A DNA stretch of 7,082 bases from Betaproteobacteria bacterium. Lineage in GTDB: Bacteria > Pseudomonadota > Gammaproteobacteria > Burkholderiales > Burkholderiaceae_C. The stretch covers positions 1 to 7,082 of the forward strand of contig RFWA01000125.1 of the NCBI GenBank assembly GCA_009922295.1, given 5' to 3'. The stretch's first letter is position 1, and every line of letters begins with the position of its first letter. Below are positions 1-5,823 of this stretch, one piece after another. The notes under the pieces were generated by a model. It saw only the letters and a list, made by a program, of their open reading frames with translations. It did not search any database and was not told where the DNA came from. The translations under genes were made by a program, and so were the position numbers.

Positions 1-1
1 G

Positions 2-982
2 CGTGACCTGGCCTCGGTCAAGCTCGGCCAGTACCACCTGTTCAACGCCGGCAACTCGCCCGGCATGCTGCGTCTGGCGCTGCAGGCCTTGCCAGCCAGT
101 GACGATGTGCCCTACATGCACGGCATGGCAGCCTTCGCCTGGGAACAGTGCCACCTGCTGCCGCAAGCCGAAGCGGCGGCGCGCCACGCCATCGCACTGC
201 GCCACAAGGAGCCCTGGGCACACCATGCATTGGCCCATGTGCTGCTGACCCAGGGCCGGCTCAGCGAAGGCCTGGATTTCATGCGCGCGGTCAGCCCGAC
301 CTGGACCGGGCTGAACTCCTTCATGCTCACCCACAACTGGTGGCACACCGCCTTGTTCGCGCTGGAGTTTGACCGGCCCGACGAGGTGCTGGCGCTGTAC
401 GACCAGCAGGTCTGGGGTGTCGCTTGCGACTACTCGCAGGACCAAATTGGCGCGGTGTCGCTGCTGGCGCGGCTGGAGCTGGCCGGCGTCGGTGTGGGCC
501 AGCGCTGGCAAGACGTGGCCGAGCACCTGGCACGGCGTGGCGTGGATCTGGTGCTGCCTTTTTTGGACTTGCAATACCTCTATGGCCTGGCGCGCGCCGG
601 CCGGCCGCAGGCTGACGCGCTGCTGGCCGCTATCGAAGCGCATGCCCGGCTGCCCGAGACCGCCGCCGTCTGGCGCGAGGTGGCACTACCTGCAGCCCAC
701 GGCCTGCTGGCCCACGCCCGGGGCGACCACGACAGCGCCGTGCGCCACATGGGCAAAGCCCTGCCCCGAATGCTGGAGTTGGGCGGCAGCCATGCCCAGC
801 GCGACCTGTTCGAGCAGATCCACCTGGATGCGCTGGTACGAAGCGGCCAGTGGGTGGGCGCGCAAAACCTGCTGCAACAGCGCGCCAACGCCCAACCCGA
901 GTCGCGGCGGCTCGCGCGGCAGGCAGACGACCTGCTTCAGCGCTTGCGGCTTGCCGGGGCTCGCCGCGCCCTGGCAACTTGA
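2..982 (+). CDS. TTC38/StaR-like tetratricopeptide repeat protein, 3' part
   Basis: The frame is open from the first complete codon at base 2, so the gene starts upstream of the window; the Met at base 65 lies inside conserved sequence and is probably not the start. About 326 residues are visible, against roughly 400-470 from memory for the bacterial TTC38-like family. Seen: helical TPR-type repeats beginning around PYMHGMAAFAWEQ (about 110-148), then the pattern PWAHHALAHVLLTQGRLSEG (about 212-271), and the family hallmark HNWWH at 332-346 followed by ALFALEF. Later comes DLQYLYGLARAGR, then an Arg/Leu-rich C-terminal helix. No signal peptide or membrane segment lies in the visible part. TPR proteins act as protein-binding scaffolds. 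The biochemical role of this family in bacteria is not established and I do not assign one. It ends 36 bases before the alpha/beta hydrolase gene on the same strand and may be co-transcribed with it. The family call is from recognised motifs and the function is open. Confidence 0.8.
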   Translation, partial: RDLASVKLGQYHLFNAGNSPGMLRLALQALPASDDVPYMHGMAAFAWEQCHLLPQAEAAARHAIALRHKEPWAHHALAHVLLTQGRLSEGLDFMRAVSPTWTGLNSFMLTHNWWHTALFALEFDRPDEVLALYDQQVWGVACDYSQDQIGAVSLLARLELAGVGVGQRWQDVAEHLARRGVDLVLPFLDLQYLYGLARAGRPQADALLAAIEAHARLPETAAVWREVALPAAHGLLAHARGDHDSAVRHMGKALPRMLELGGSHAQRDLFEQIHLDALVRSGQWVGAQNLLQQRANAQPESRRLARQADDLLQRLRLAGARRALAT

Positions 983-1018
983 ACTCGGTCAATTGATAGG
1001 CTCTGCGCCCAACCCATC

Positions 1019-1747
1019 ATGACCCTGCACATCACCACACCACGACTGATTCTGCTGCCTGGCCTGGCCTGCGACGCCGGCATGTGGCAGGGGCAGCTGA
1101 CCGCACTGCCGGCGCATGTGGTGGCCAGCGTCACCGACGTGCACACCCGCTGCGCCTCAATCGAAACGATGGCCAGCACACTGTTGGCCGAACAGCCTGG
1201 CGACTTGGTGTTGTGTGGCGCATCCATGGGCGGCATGCTGGCCATGGAAGTTGCGCGGCAGGCGCCGGCGCGCATCCGTGGGCTGGCGTTGCTGGGCACC
1301 AGTGCAAGGCCAGAAGACGCTGCCACGCGGGCCCTGCGCGAGGCCGCCATCGTGCTGTTTGAGCAGGGGCGCATGGCCGAGGTGTTGCAAGCCAATCTTC
1401 CCTTGGCCTTTGACGCCACGCGTGCAGCCGACGCCACGCTGCATCAGGCCTACCTGGGCATGATCCACCGTGCGGGCGCGACGCAACTGGTGGCACAAAA
1501 CCGCGCCGTGATCGGCCGGCCCGACGCACTCGCCCACATCGGGCGCCTGCGATGCCCGGTACTGGTGCTGTGCGGCGAGACCGACCAGCTGACACCCGTC
1601 GACCGGTCACGCGAACTGGCGGCAGCCATTCCGAGCGCTGAGCTGGCGCTGCTGCCGCAGTGCGGCCACATGTTGACGATGGAGCAGCCTGCAGCGGTCA
1701 ATGCACGGTTGCTGAACTGGCTGACGCGGTTCATACCCGCGGATTGA
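1019..1747 (+). CDS. Alpha/beta fold hydrolase
   Basis: A complete 242-residue protein of the single-domain alpha/beta hydrolase superfamily (MenH/BioH-like size), predicted cytoplasmic, with no signal peptide. Seen: the oxyanion-hole loop LLPGLACD at residues 12-19, the nucleophile elbow G-A-S-M-G with Ser69, the acid in CGETDQLTP (Asp189), and the catalytic His217 in QCGHMLTMEQP. The triad therefore looks complete and the enzyme should be active. A helical cap lies between about residues 100 and 170. Substrate specificity cannot be read from the sequence; ester or thioester hydrolysis is the default expectation. The ATG at 1019 is the only sensible start: the frame is closed by the stop of the preceding gene at 980-982 and the next Met would cut into the first strand. 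No clear Shine-Dalgarno precedes it, which would fit translational coupling or leaderless-like initiation. The gene converges on coaD with only 30 bases between stop codons. Confidence 0.85.
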   Translation: MTLHITTPRLILLPGLACDAGMWQGQLTALPAHVVASVTDVHTRCASIETMASTLLAEQPGDLVLCGASMGGMLAMEVARQAPARIRGLALLGTSARPEDAATRALREAAIVLFEQGRMAEVLQANLPLAFDATRAADATLHQAYLGMIHRAGATQLVAQNRAVIGRPDALAHIGRLRCPVLVLCGETDQLTPVDRSRELAAAIPSAELALLPQCGHMLTMEQPAAVNARLLNWLTRFIPAD

Positions 1748-1764
1748 AGGGTGCGTTAGGTCTG

Positions 1765-1797
1765 GCAGCGCCGCCGCTCAGTTGGCGGCCTGGCTGC
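1765..1797. repeat. GC-rich inverted repeat between convergent genes
   Basis: GCAGC plus GCCGCC at 1765-1775 pairs with GGCGGC at 1784-1789 and GCTGC at 1793-1797, leaving an 8-base loop and a 3-base bulge. The right arm lies inside the last codons of coaD. It is the only hairpin in the short gap where the two convergent transcripts end, so it could slow polymerase in both directions. There is no T-run on either side, so it does not meet the usual picture of an intrinsic terminator. GC-rich sequence makes chance pairing easy. Confidence 0.3.
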
Positions 1798-2311
1798 GCA
1801 CCTTGGCCATCAACCGCTGGTTGACCGCCGCGGAGACAAACTTGTCCACCTCGCCCCCGAGTGTGGCAATTTCGCGCACAAAGGTGCTGGAAATGAACTG
1901 GTATTTGTCGCTCGGCGTCAGGAACACGGTTTCCACATCGGGCATCAGACTGCGGTTCATGCCGGCCAGCTGAAACTCATAGTCAAAGTCGGTCACCGCG
2001 CGCAGGCCACGCACCATGGCTTTGGCGCCCCGCGCCACGACAAAATCCCGCATCAGGCCAGAGAAGCTCGCCACTTCGACTTGGGGATAGCCTTTCACGG
2101 CATCCTGCGCCATGGCGATGCGTTCTTCCAATGAAAACAAGGCCTTCTTGTGGTGTCCCGCGGCCACCGCCACGATGACCCGCGAAAACAGCTGAGTGGC
2201 ACGCCGCACCACATCCTCGTGGCCCAGTGTGATCGGGTCAAAGGTGCCGGGGTACACAGCAATCACATCCTGAGCCACGGTAGGGCTCTGGTCAGTTGAC
2301 GGGGTGGTCAT
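1778..2311 (-). CDS. coaD: Phosphopantetheine adenylyltransferase (CoaD)
   Basis: The 177-residue cytoplasmic enzyme transfers AMP from ATP to 4'-phosphopantetheine, giving dephospho-CoA, the penultimate and rate-influencing step of coenzyme A synthesis. Seen: the nucleotidyltransferase motif YPGTFDPITLGH (T/HxGH: Thr28 to His31), the basic HHKK loop (53-56), RGLRAVTDFDYE (101-112) and the ISSTFVREIA nucleotide-binding motif (140-149). These match E. coli CoaD nearly residue for residue. The protein carries about 13 extra N-terminal residues compared with E. coli. I chose the ATG at 2311 because AAAGGA lies 8 bases upstream; a TTG at 2338 in the same frame has no such support. It follows rsmD by 46 bases on the same strand and is probably the last gene of the leftward operon. 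In many proteobacteria rsmD and coaD are neighbours, which supports both calls. Confidence 0.97.
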   Translation of the reverse strand: MTTPSTDQSPTVAQDVIAVYPGTFDPITLGHEDVVRRATQLFSRVIVAVAAGHHKKALFSLEERIAMAQDAVKGYPQVEVASFSGLMRDFVVARGAKAMVRGLRAVTDFDYEFQLAGMNRSLMPDVETVFLTPSDKYQFISSTFVREIATLGGEVDKFVSAAVNQRLMAKVRSQAAN

Positions 2312-2319
2312 GGGGGTTG

Positions 2320-2325
2320 TCCTTT
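2320..2325 (-). promoter_or_regulatory. Ribosome binding site of coaD
   Basis: On the minus strand the bases read AAAGGA, 8 bases before the ATG at 2311. It is the clearest Shine-Dalgarno in the window and fixes the coaD start at 2311 instead of the TTG at 2338. Confidence 0.7.
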
Positions 2326-2338
2326 GGTGGAGCACCAA
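2324..2338 (-). promoter_or_regulatory. Small hairpin abutting the coaD ribosome binding site
   Basis: On the minus strand the sequence is TTGGTG-CTC-CACCAA, a perfect 6-base stem with a 3-base loop, sitting in the 46-base rsmD-coaD gap. Its 3' arm shares two bases with the AAAGGA ribosome binding site. It could modestly restrain ribosome access or mark a processing point in the transcript. A stem this short can be chance, and there is no T-run to make it a terminator. Confidence 0.35.
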
Positions 2339-2357
2339 TGCGCCGGATTATGCAGCG

Positions 2358-2942
2358 TCAGGCTAAAGGCTTGATGCGCTGCAACACAAGCGCGTGCACC
2401 GCACCGGCCTTCAGGTAGCGGTAGACGGCAAGACCAAGCGCTGCCAGCTCGTCATCCGGCCAGCGTCTGGGCGCCTCAATATAGACAAAGCCCTGCGGCG
2501 CCAGGACCCTCACGGCCTCGGGCAGCGCTTGCGCGAGCAGGGTCGAGTCAAACGGAGGATCAAGCAGCACCAGGTCCATGCTGGCGGCTCCCAAGCGCTT
2601 GAGCGCGGACACACCGTCCGCCCGCTCGACCCGCACCGCAGTAGCCTGCAGGCGCGTCTGTAGGCGCGTCAACTGGGCGACCAGGGCGCTGTCCTGCTCG
2701 ATCAGCCGGACCTCACTGGCGCCGCGCGAGGCAGCTTCAAAGCCGAGGGCGCCGGTACCGGCAAAGGCGTCGATACAGCGCCAGCCACTCAGGTCCTGCC
2801 CGAGCCAATTGAACAGGGTTTCGCGCACGCGGTCGGGGGTTGGGCGCAGCCCGGGCACATTGGCGACGGGCAAGCGGGTGCGCTTCCATTGGCCGCCAAT
2901 GATCCGGACTTCTGACGGCGGTCGGTGCGGTCGCTCAGACAC
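2358..2942 (-). CDS. rsmD: 16S rRNA (guanine966-N2)-methyltransferase RsmD
   Basis: The enzyme uses S-adenosylmethionine to methylate N2 of G966 in 16S rRNA of the small ribosomal subunit. From the GTG at 2942 it has 194 residues, close to the E. coli length. Seen: the family N-terminal signature RIIGGQWKRTRLPV (13-26), GLRPTPDRVRETLFNWL (31-47), the SAM-binding motif I DAFAGTGALGFEAASRGA (58-75), an acidic Glu82 in LIEQD for ribose binding, and the catalytic LLDPPF motif (126-131). The frame is open further upstream, to a Met codon at 3011, but that would overlap the sulfatase gene by 77 bases. The GTG gives about 12 residues before RIIGGQ, as in relatives. The GTG overlaps the upstream gene's TGA by 8 bases (GTGTCTGA) and lacks a visible Shine-Dalgarno, so it probably depends on ribosomes finishing the upstream gene. 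Confidence 0.95.
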   Translation of the reverse strand: MSERPHRPPSEVRIIGGQWKRTRLPVANVPGLRPTPDRVRETLFNWLGQDLSGWRCIDAFAGTGALGFEAASRGASEVRLIEQDSALVAQLTRLQTRLQATAVRVERADGVSALKRLGAASMDLVLLDPPFDSTLLAQALPEAVRVLAPQGFVYIEAPRRWPDDELAALGLAVYRYLKAGAVHALVLQRIKPLA

Positions 2943-4395
2943 GGGGAAAACGCGCGCGGCGCTCCAGATCATCCAAATCCATGTGGTTGCGCATGTACTG
3001 CTGACCCGCATCCACCAGGGGCTGGTGGTCCCAACCAGTCCGCCGCCCGCGGCTCAGCGCGTCGGCCACCAAGCGGCGCTGGCGCTGGCTGACCAACACC
3101 CGCTCGTGCAGGGCTGGCAGGTCCCAGCGCTGCATGACTTCGGCGGTGAACGTGTTTACCAGCACCTGATGCGCTGCTTGGCTCGCCAGGTTATCGAGCT
3201 CGTCCGGGTCACTGACCAGGTTAAACAACAGGCAGGGGTCGCTTCTGCTGTAGATGAACTTGTACGGCCCGCGGCGAATCATCAGCAGGGGCGTGTCGCT
3301 GCCCTCTGCCATGTACTCACCAATCACCTCATCGTGGCCGACATCACCCTGCAAGTGCGGCAACAAGGAGCGGCCATCGAGTGGCAGGCCGGGCGCCAAC
3401 TGACCGCCCGCCAATGCCACCAGTGTTGGCAGCAGGTCGACCGTGGAGACGCTGGCTGCAACATGCCGGGCGGCGAACATTCGGGGCGCATGCACCACCA
3501 GGGGTACCCGCGCTGCCATGTCGAACCAATGCATCTTGTACCCGATGATGGTGTCCTCAGCCAAGCCGCACTTGGCCAGCGTATCGACCAGCTTGCCGAT
3601 ATTGGCGTCGATATAGCTGCAGGCGCCAAAGTAGGCACGCCGCGCGCGCCGGATCGCCTCATCCGGCATGGTCTTGCCCCACAGGTCAATCACCTTAAGC
3701 AGTCGCTGCGAATGCAGATCCTGCTGCGACTCTGGGATCTGTACGCGCGGCAGTGGCACGTCTGCGTCTTGGTACAGCTGCCAGAATTCATCCGGGATGG
3801 TGTAAGGGTCATGCGGGTGCGTCATCGACACCGTCAGGCAAAACGGCTGCCCGGGCGTGTTGCGCACATGGTCAAACAGGTACTGACGGGCGCGGAACAT
3901 CACCTCCTCATCAAAGTCAAGCTGGTTGCTGCGCACACAAGGTCCGGCTTGCAGCACCGAAGCCATGTTGTGGTACCAGCTGGGCCGCACATCGGGCTCG
4001 TCCCAGTTCACTGCCCAGCCGTAGTCTGCCGGGTAGATGTCGCTGGTCAGGCGCTCCTCGTAGCCATGCAACTGGTCAGGGCCACAAAAATGCATCTTGC
4101 CCGACAGGGCTGTGCGGTAGCCCAGGCGGCGCAGGTAATGGGCATAGGTGGGCACATCAGCCGGGAAATCGGCGGCGTTGTCAAAAGCGCCGATTTTGGA
4201 GGGCAGCTGCCCGCTGACCATGGAGAAGCGCGAGGGCGCGCACAAGGGGCTGTTGCAGTAAGCCGAGTCAAACACCACGCCCTGGGCCGCCAGCGCCTGC
4301 AGGTGCGGCATCCGGATGGGGGAAGCCGGGTCATGCAGGGGCAACAGCGGCGCTGCCATCTGGTCGGCCATGATGAACAGGATGTTGGGGGCCAT
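2935..4395 (-). CDS. betC: Choline-sulfatase-like protein lacking the SDHGD metal-binding segment
   Basis: It belongs to the choline sulfatase (BetC) branch of the type I formylglycine sulfatases, which cleave choline-O-sulfate to choline and sulfate. Numbering is from the ATG at 4395 (486 residues): PNILFIMADQ with metal-ligand Asp11; the formylglycine signature C52-A-P-S-R56; SGKMHFCGPDQLHG with Lys100 and His102; RLTSDIYPADYGW; THPHDPY with His193; and a C-terminal choline-sulfatase signature, WDHQPLVDAGQQYMRNHM. Where the family has the motif SDHGDMLGERGLW, this protein runs directly from EDTII to GYKMHWFDMAARVPL. About 15 residues are gone in frame, including the Asp-His/Asn metal ligands. 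Sulfatase activity is therefore unlikely, although no stop or frameshift is present; it may be a decaying gene or a repurposed fold. The ATG at 4395 fits relatives; a TTG at 4425 is possible. No choline transporter, regulator or betAB gene is nearby. The family call is strong and inactivity is inference. Confidence 0.88.
   Translation of the reverse strand: MAPNILFIMADQMAAPLLPLHDPASPIRMPHLQALAAQGVVFDSAYCNSPLCAPSRFSMVSGQLPSKIGAFDNAADFPADVPTYAHYLRRLGYRTALSGKMHFCGPDQLHGYEERLTSDIYPADYGWAVNWDEPDVRPSWYHNMASVLQAGPCVRSNQLDFDEEVMFRARQYLFDHVRNTPGQPFCLTVSMTHPHDPYTIPDEFWQLYQDADVPLPRVQIPESQQDLHSQRLLKVIDLWGKTMPDEAIRRARRAYFGACSYIDANIGKLVDTLAKCGLAEDTIIGYKMHWFDMAARVPLVVHAPRMFAARHVAASVSTVDLLPTLVALAGGQLAPGLPLDGRSLLPHLQGDVGHDEVIGEYMAEGSDTPLLMIRRGPYKFIYSRSDPCLLFNLVSDPDELDNLASQAAHQVLVNTFTAEVMQRWDLPALHERVLVSQRQRRLVADALSRGRRTGWDHQPLVDAGQQYMRNHMDLDDLERRARFPRV
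3538..3549 (-). other. Junction of an apparent 45-base in-frame deletion in betC
   Basis: Codons ATC-ATC-GGG-TAC encode I-I-G-Y at the point where family members have roughly 15 more residues, including SDHGDMLGERGLW. The Gly codon may be a hybrid, with its first base from the codon after I-I and its last two from the motif's terminal Trp codon TGG. This is deduced by comparison with the S. meliloti BetC sequence as I remember it. Confidence 0.75.
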
Positions 4396-4415
4396 GAGCT
4401 TGCGCTTGTGGCTTG

Positions 4416-4442
4416 CAGGCGTCAAGACAGCCAGGCGTCAAG
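4416..4442. repeat. 11-base direct repeat across the M16 stop codon
   Basis: CAGGCGTCAAG occurs at 4416-4426 and again at 4432-4442, separated by 5 bases. The copy at 4432-4442 contains the stop codon of the M16 gene (4438-4440) and the other lies in the 42-base gap before the sulfatase ATG. It looks like a small local duplication at the boundary of the sulfatase gene. The same word is not seen at the other end of that gene, so it is not a simple target-site duplication. Confidence 0.6.
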
Positions 4443-5802
4443 GCGCCGTCGGCCCGGTGGCGCCCAGCACCACAGTGGCCATGGTGGCTGGCTGCAGCTT
4501 GCGCTCAAACGCCGCGCGCACCTGGGCCACAGTGACCTGCTCCACCTGATCAGTCCAGCCGTCAAGGTAGTCCAGCGGCAGCCGGTGCGCAGCAATATTG
4601 GCCACGTTGTCCAGCAGCTTGCGGTTGGTGTCAATGCGAAGCGCAAAACCGCCCACCAGGTTGTCTTTGGCGGCACGCAGTTCGGCCTCGGTCGGGCCCT
4701 CAGTCACAAAGCGCGCCACCACGTCACGCGCCAATTGCAATGCAGCGGCGGCCTGGTCGGACCGGGTCTGCAGGCCCACGGTGAAGGCACCAGCGTGAAT
4801 CCCAGGCGCGAAATAGCTGTAGACGCTGTAGGTCAGGCCACGCTTTTCGCGAACCTCGGTCGTCAGACGCGACACAAAACCGCCACCGCCCAACACATAG
4901 TTGCCCACCGTCAGGGCGAAATAATCAGGGTCGGCACGGGTCACGCCGGGTTGACCGAACAGCACTTGGGCCTGGGCCGAATCAAAGGCGATGATTTGCT
5001 CTGAAGGCTGGGTCAACGCTGCCACCTCAGGCAATAGGGCCAGCGGCGGGCAGGCGCCTGGCGGGCCGGGCGGCAGGCGGGCCAGCAGGGTGTGCACCAA
5101 TTCGTCGGCCTGGGGCCGGGTCACAGCGCCCACCAGCGTGACGCGGGCCCGACAGGGCAGCAGGGTGCGCTGGAGGCTCTGCATATCGGTCACGCTAATC
5201 GCCGACAGAGTGGCCTCGGTCATTTCCTGGCCATAGGGGTGGCTGCCGTAAACCGCACGGCTGAAGGCACGCGCGGCCAGGGTGGCAGGCCGGGTGTTGG
5301 CCTCGCGCAGTGAGGCCTTCAGGCGCTCGCGCTCATTCTGCCAAACGGCATCTGGAAAGGTGGGCTGCCCCATTTGGCGGGCAGCCAGTGCCGCTGCGCG
5401 CGCCAACAGGTCGGGGTAGCTTAAGGTTCGCAAGGAAAAGCTGAACCGGTCGGCGCCGGCGCCGCCACCGAATGAGGCGCCCAGATCGGCCCAGGCCTCG
5501 CTCAAGGCGTTTTCATCAAGCGCCGGCTCGGCCGGGCCGCCGGCCAGCACGCCCTTGGCGCTCATGGCCGCCATGATGCCGGCCAATCCAGCCTGCGTTG
5601 GCGGATCGCGCCGGCTGCCAGCGTCGAAATCGATTTGCACATCAAGCATGGGGATCGCCTGGCTGGGCACCAGATAGACCTCGGCCCCTGAGGCCTGCAC
5701 CCAGCGTTCAATAGGGATGCCAGCCATGGCCGATTCCATGCAAAAAACCAGTCCAACCCACGCCAGTATTGGTTTTATAGCTATCTTTTTGAGAGTATTC
5801 AT
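4438..5802 (-). CDS. M16 family peptidase-like protein, non-catalytic partner subunit, exported
   Basis: A 454-residue M16B-type protein with the usual two-domain size. The N-terminus is a signal peptide: Lys5, Lys6 and Lys10, then a hydrophobic stretch PILAWVGLVFCM, then ESAMA followed by Gly28, a good signal peptidase I site; the product should be periplasmic. Where the active partner has HVLEH, this protein has GIMAA (residues 75-79), so the zinc site is absent. The second domain keeps the Arg/Tyr-type signature EVREKRGLTYSVYS (316-329) and GGGGFVSRLT, typical of the substrate-gripping subunit. It lies 21 bases after the catalytic M16 gene and the two probably form a heterodimer, as in mitochondrial processing peptidase and other paired bacterial M16B proteins. 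The ATG at 5802 is preferred over one at 5817 because it places the signal peptide correctly and has a GAGA-like ribosome binding site. Substrate unknown. Confidence 0.92.
   Translation of the reverse strand: MNTLKKIAIKPILAWVGLVFCMESAMAGIPIERWVQASGAEVYLVPSQAIPMLDVQIDFDAGSRRDPPTQAGLAGIMAAMSAKGVLAGGPAEPALDENALSEAWADLGASFGGGAGADRFSFSLRTLSYPDLLARAAALAARQMGQPTFPDAVWQNERERLKASLREANTRPATLAARAFSRAVYGSHPYGQEMTEATLSAISVTDMQSLQRTLLPCRARVTLVGAVTRPQADELVHTLLARLPPGPPGACPPLALLPEVAALTQPSEQIIAFDSAQAQVLFGQPGVTRADPDYFALTVGNYVLGGGGFVSRLTTEVREKRGLTYSVYSYFAPGIHAGAFTVGLQTRSDQAAAALQLARDVVARFVTEGPTEAELRAAKDNLVGGFALRIDTNRKLLDNVANIAAHRLPLDYLDGWTDQVEQVTVAQVRAAFERKLQPATMATVVLGATGPTAP
5741..5802 (-). repeat. AT-rich patch encoding the signal peptide, possible dispersed-repeat remnant
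   Basis: In 5741-5800, 37 of 60 bases are A or T, against roughly a third in the flanks. The patch holds the palindrome ATAGCTAT (5777-5784) within AAAAAGATAGCTATAAAACC on the minus strand, and runs on to a T-rich stretch before GCATGG. This layout (A-run, ATAGCT core, GC-richer middle, T-run) reminds me of the short intergenic repeats scattered in Rhodoferax and Polaromonas genomes. Here it would be translated as residues 1-20 of the M16 partner. The resemblance is from memory and was not aligned. Confidence 0.3.
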
Positions 5803-5823
5803 AGTTTCTCGCAGCATGGCCGG

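Noticed and set aside
1748..1777. Intrinsic terminator between the convergent hydrolase and coaD genes
   Set aside because: A GC-rich stem can be drawn, but there is no T-run on either strand and half of it is coaD coding sequence; it is listed only as an inverted repeat.
2943..3011. Extended rsmD start at 3011
   Set aside because: It would overlap the sulfatase gene by 77 bases and add residues not found in the family; the GTG at 2942 gives the usual N-terminus.
4396..4425. TTG start for the sulfatase at 4425
   Set aside because: The ATG at 4395 places PNILFIM at the normal distance from the N-terminus; the extra residues have no family counterpart and lie partly in the direct repeat. It cannot be fully excluded, because neither start has a good ribosome binding site.
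4416..4442. TTGACG words on the minus strand as a -35 promoter element for the sulfatase gene
   Set aside because: No -10-like sequence lies 16-18 bases downstream of either copy; the words come from the direct repeat.
2578..5004. An 808-codon open frame on the plus strand, antisense to rsmD, the sulfatase and the M16 partner
   Set aside because: It lies opposite three genes with strong protein-family motifs, its translation is low-complexity and matches no family I know, and long antisense frames are common in GC-rich DNA.
5722..5745. Lipoprotein signal (Cys21) in the M16 partner
   Set aside because: The residues before the Cys are LVF, with Phe at -1 where a lipobox needs Gly, Ala or Ser; AMA followed by Gly is a better signal peptidase I site.
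5803..5817. Upstream ATG start for the M16 partner at 5817
   Set aside because: It only adds five residues ahead of a good signal peptide and lacks a ribosome binding site, whereas the ATG at 5802 has a GAGA-like one.
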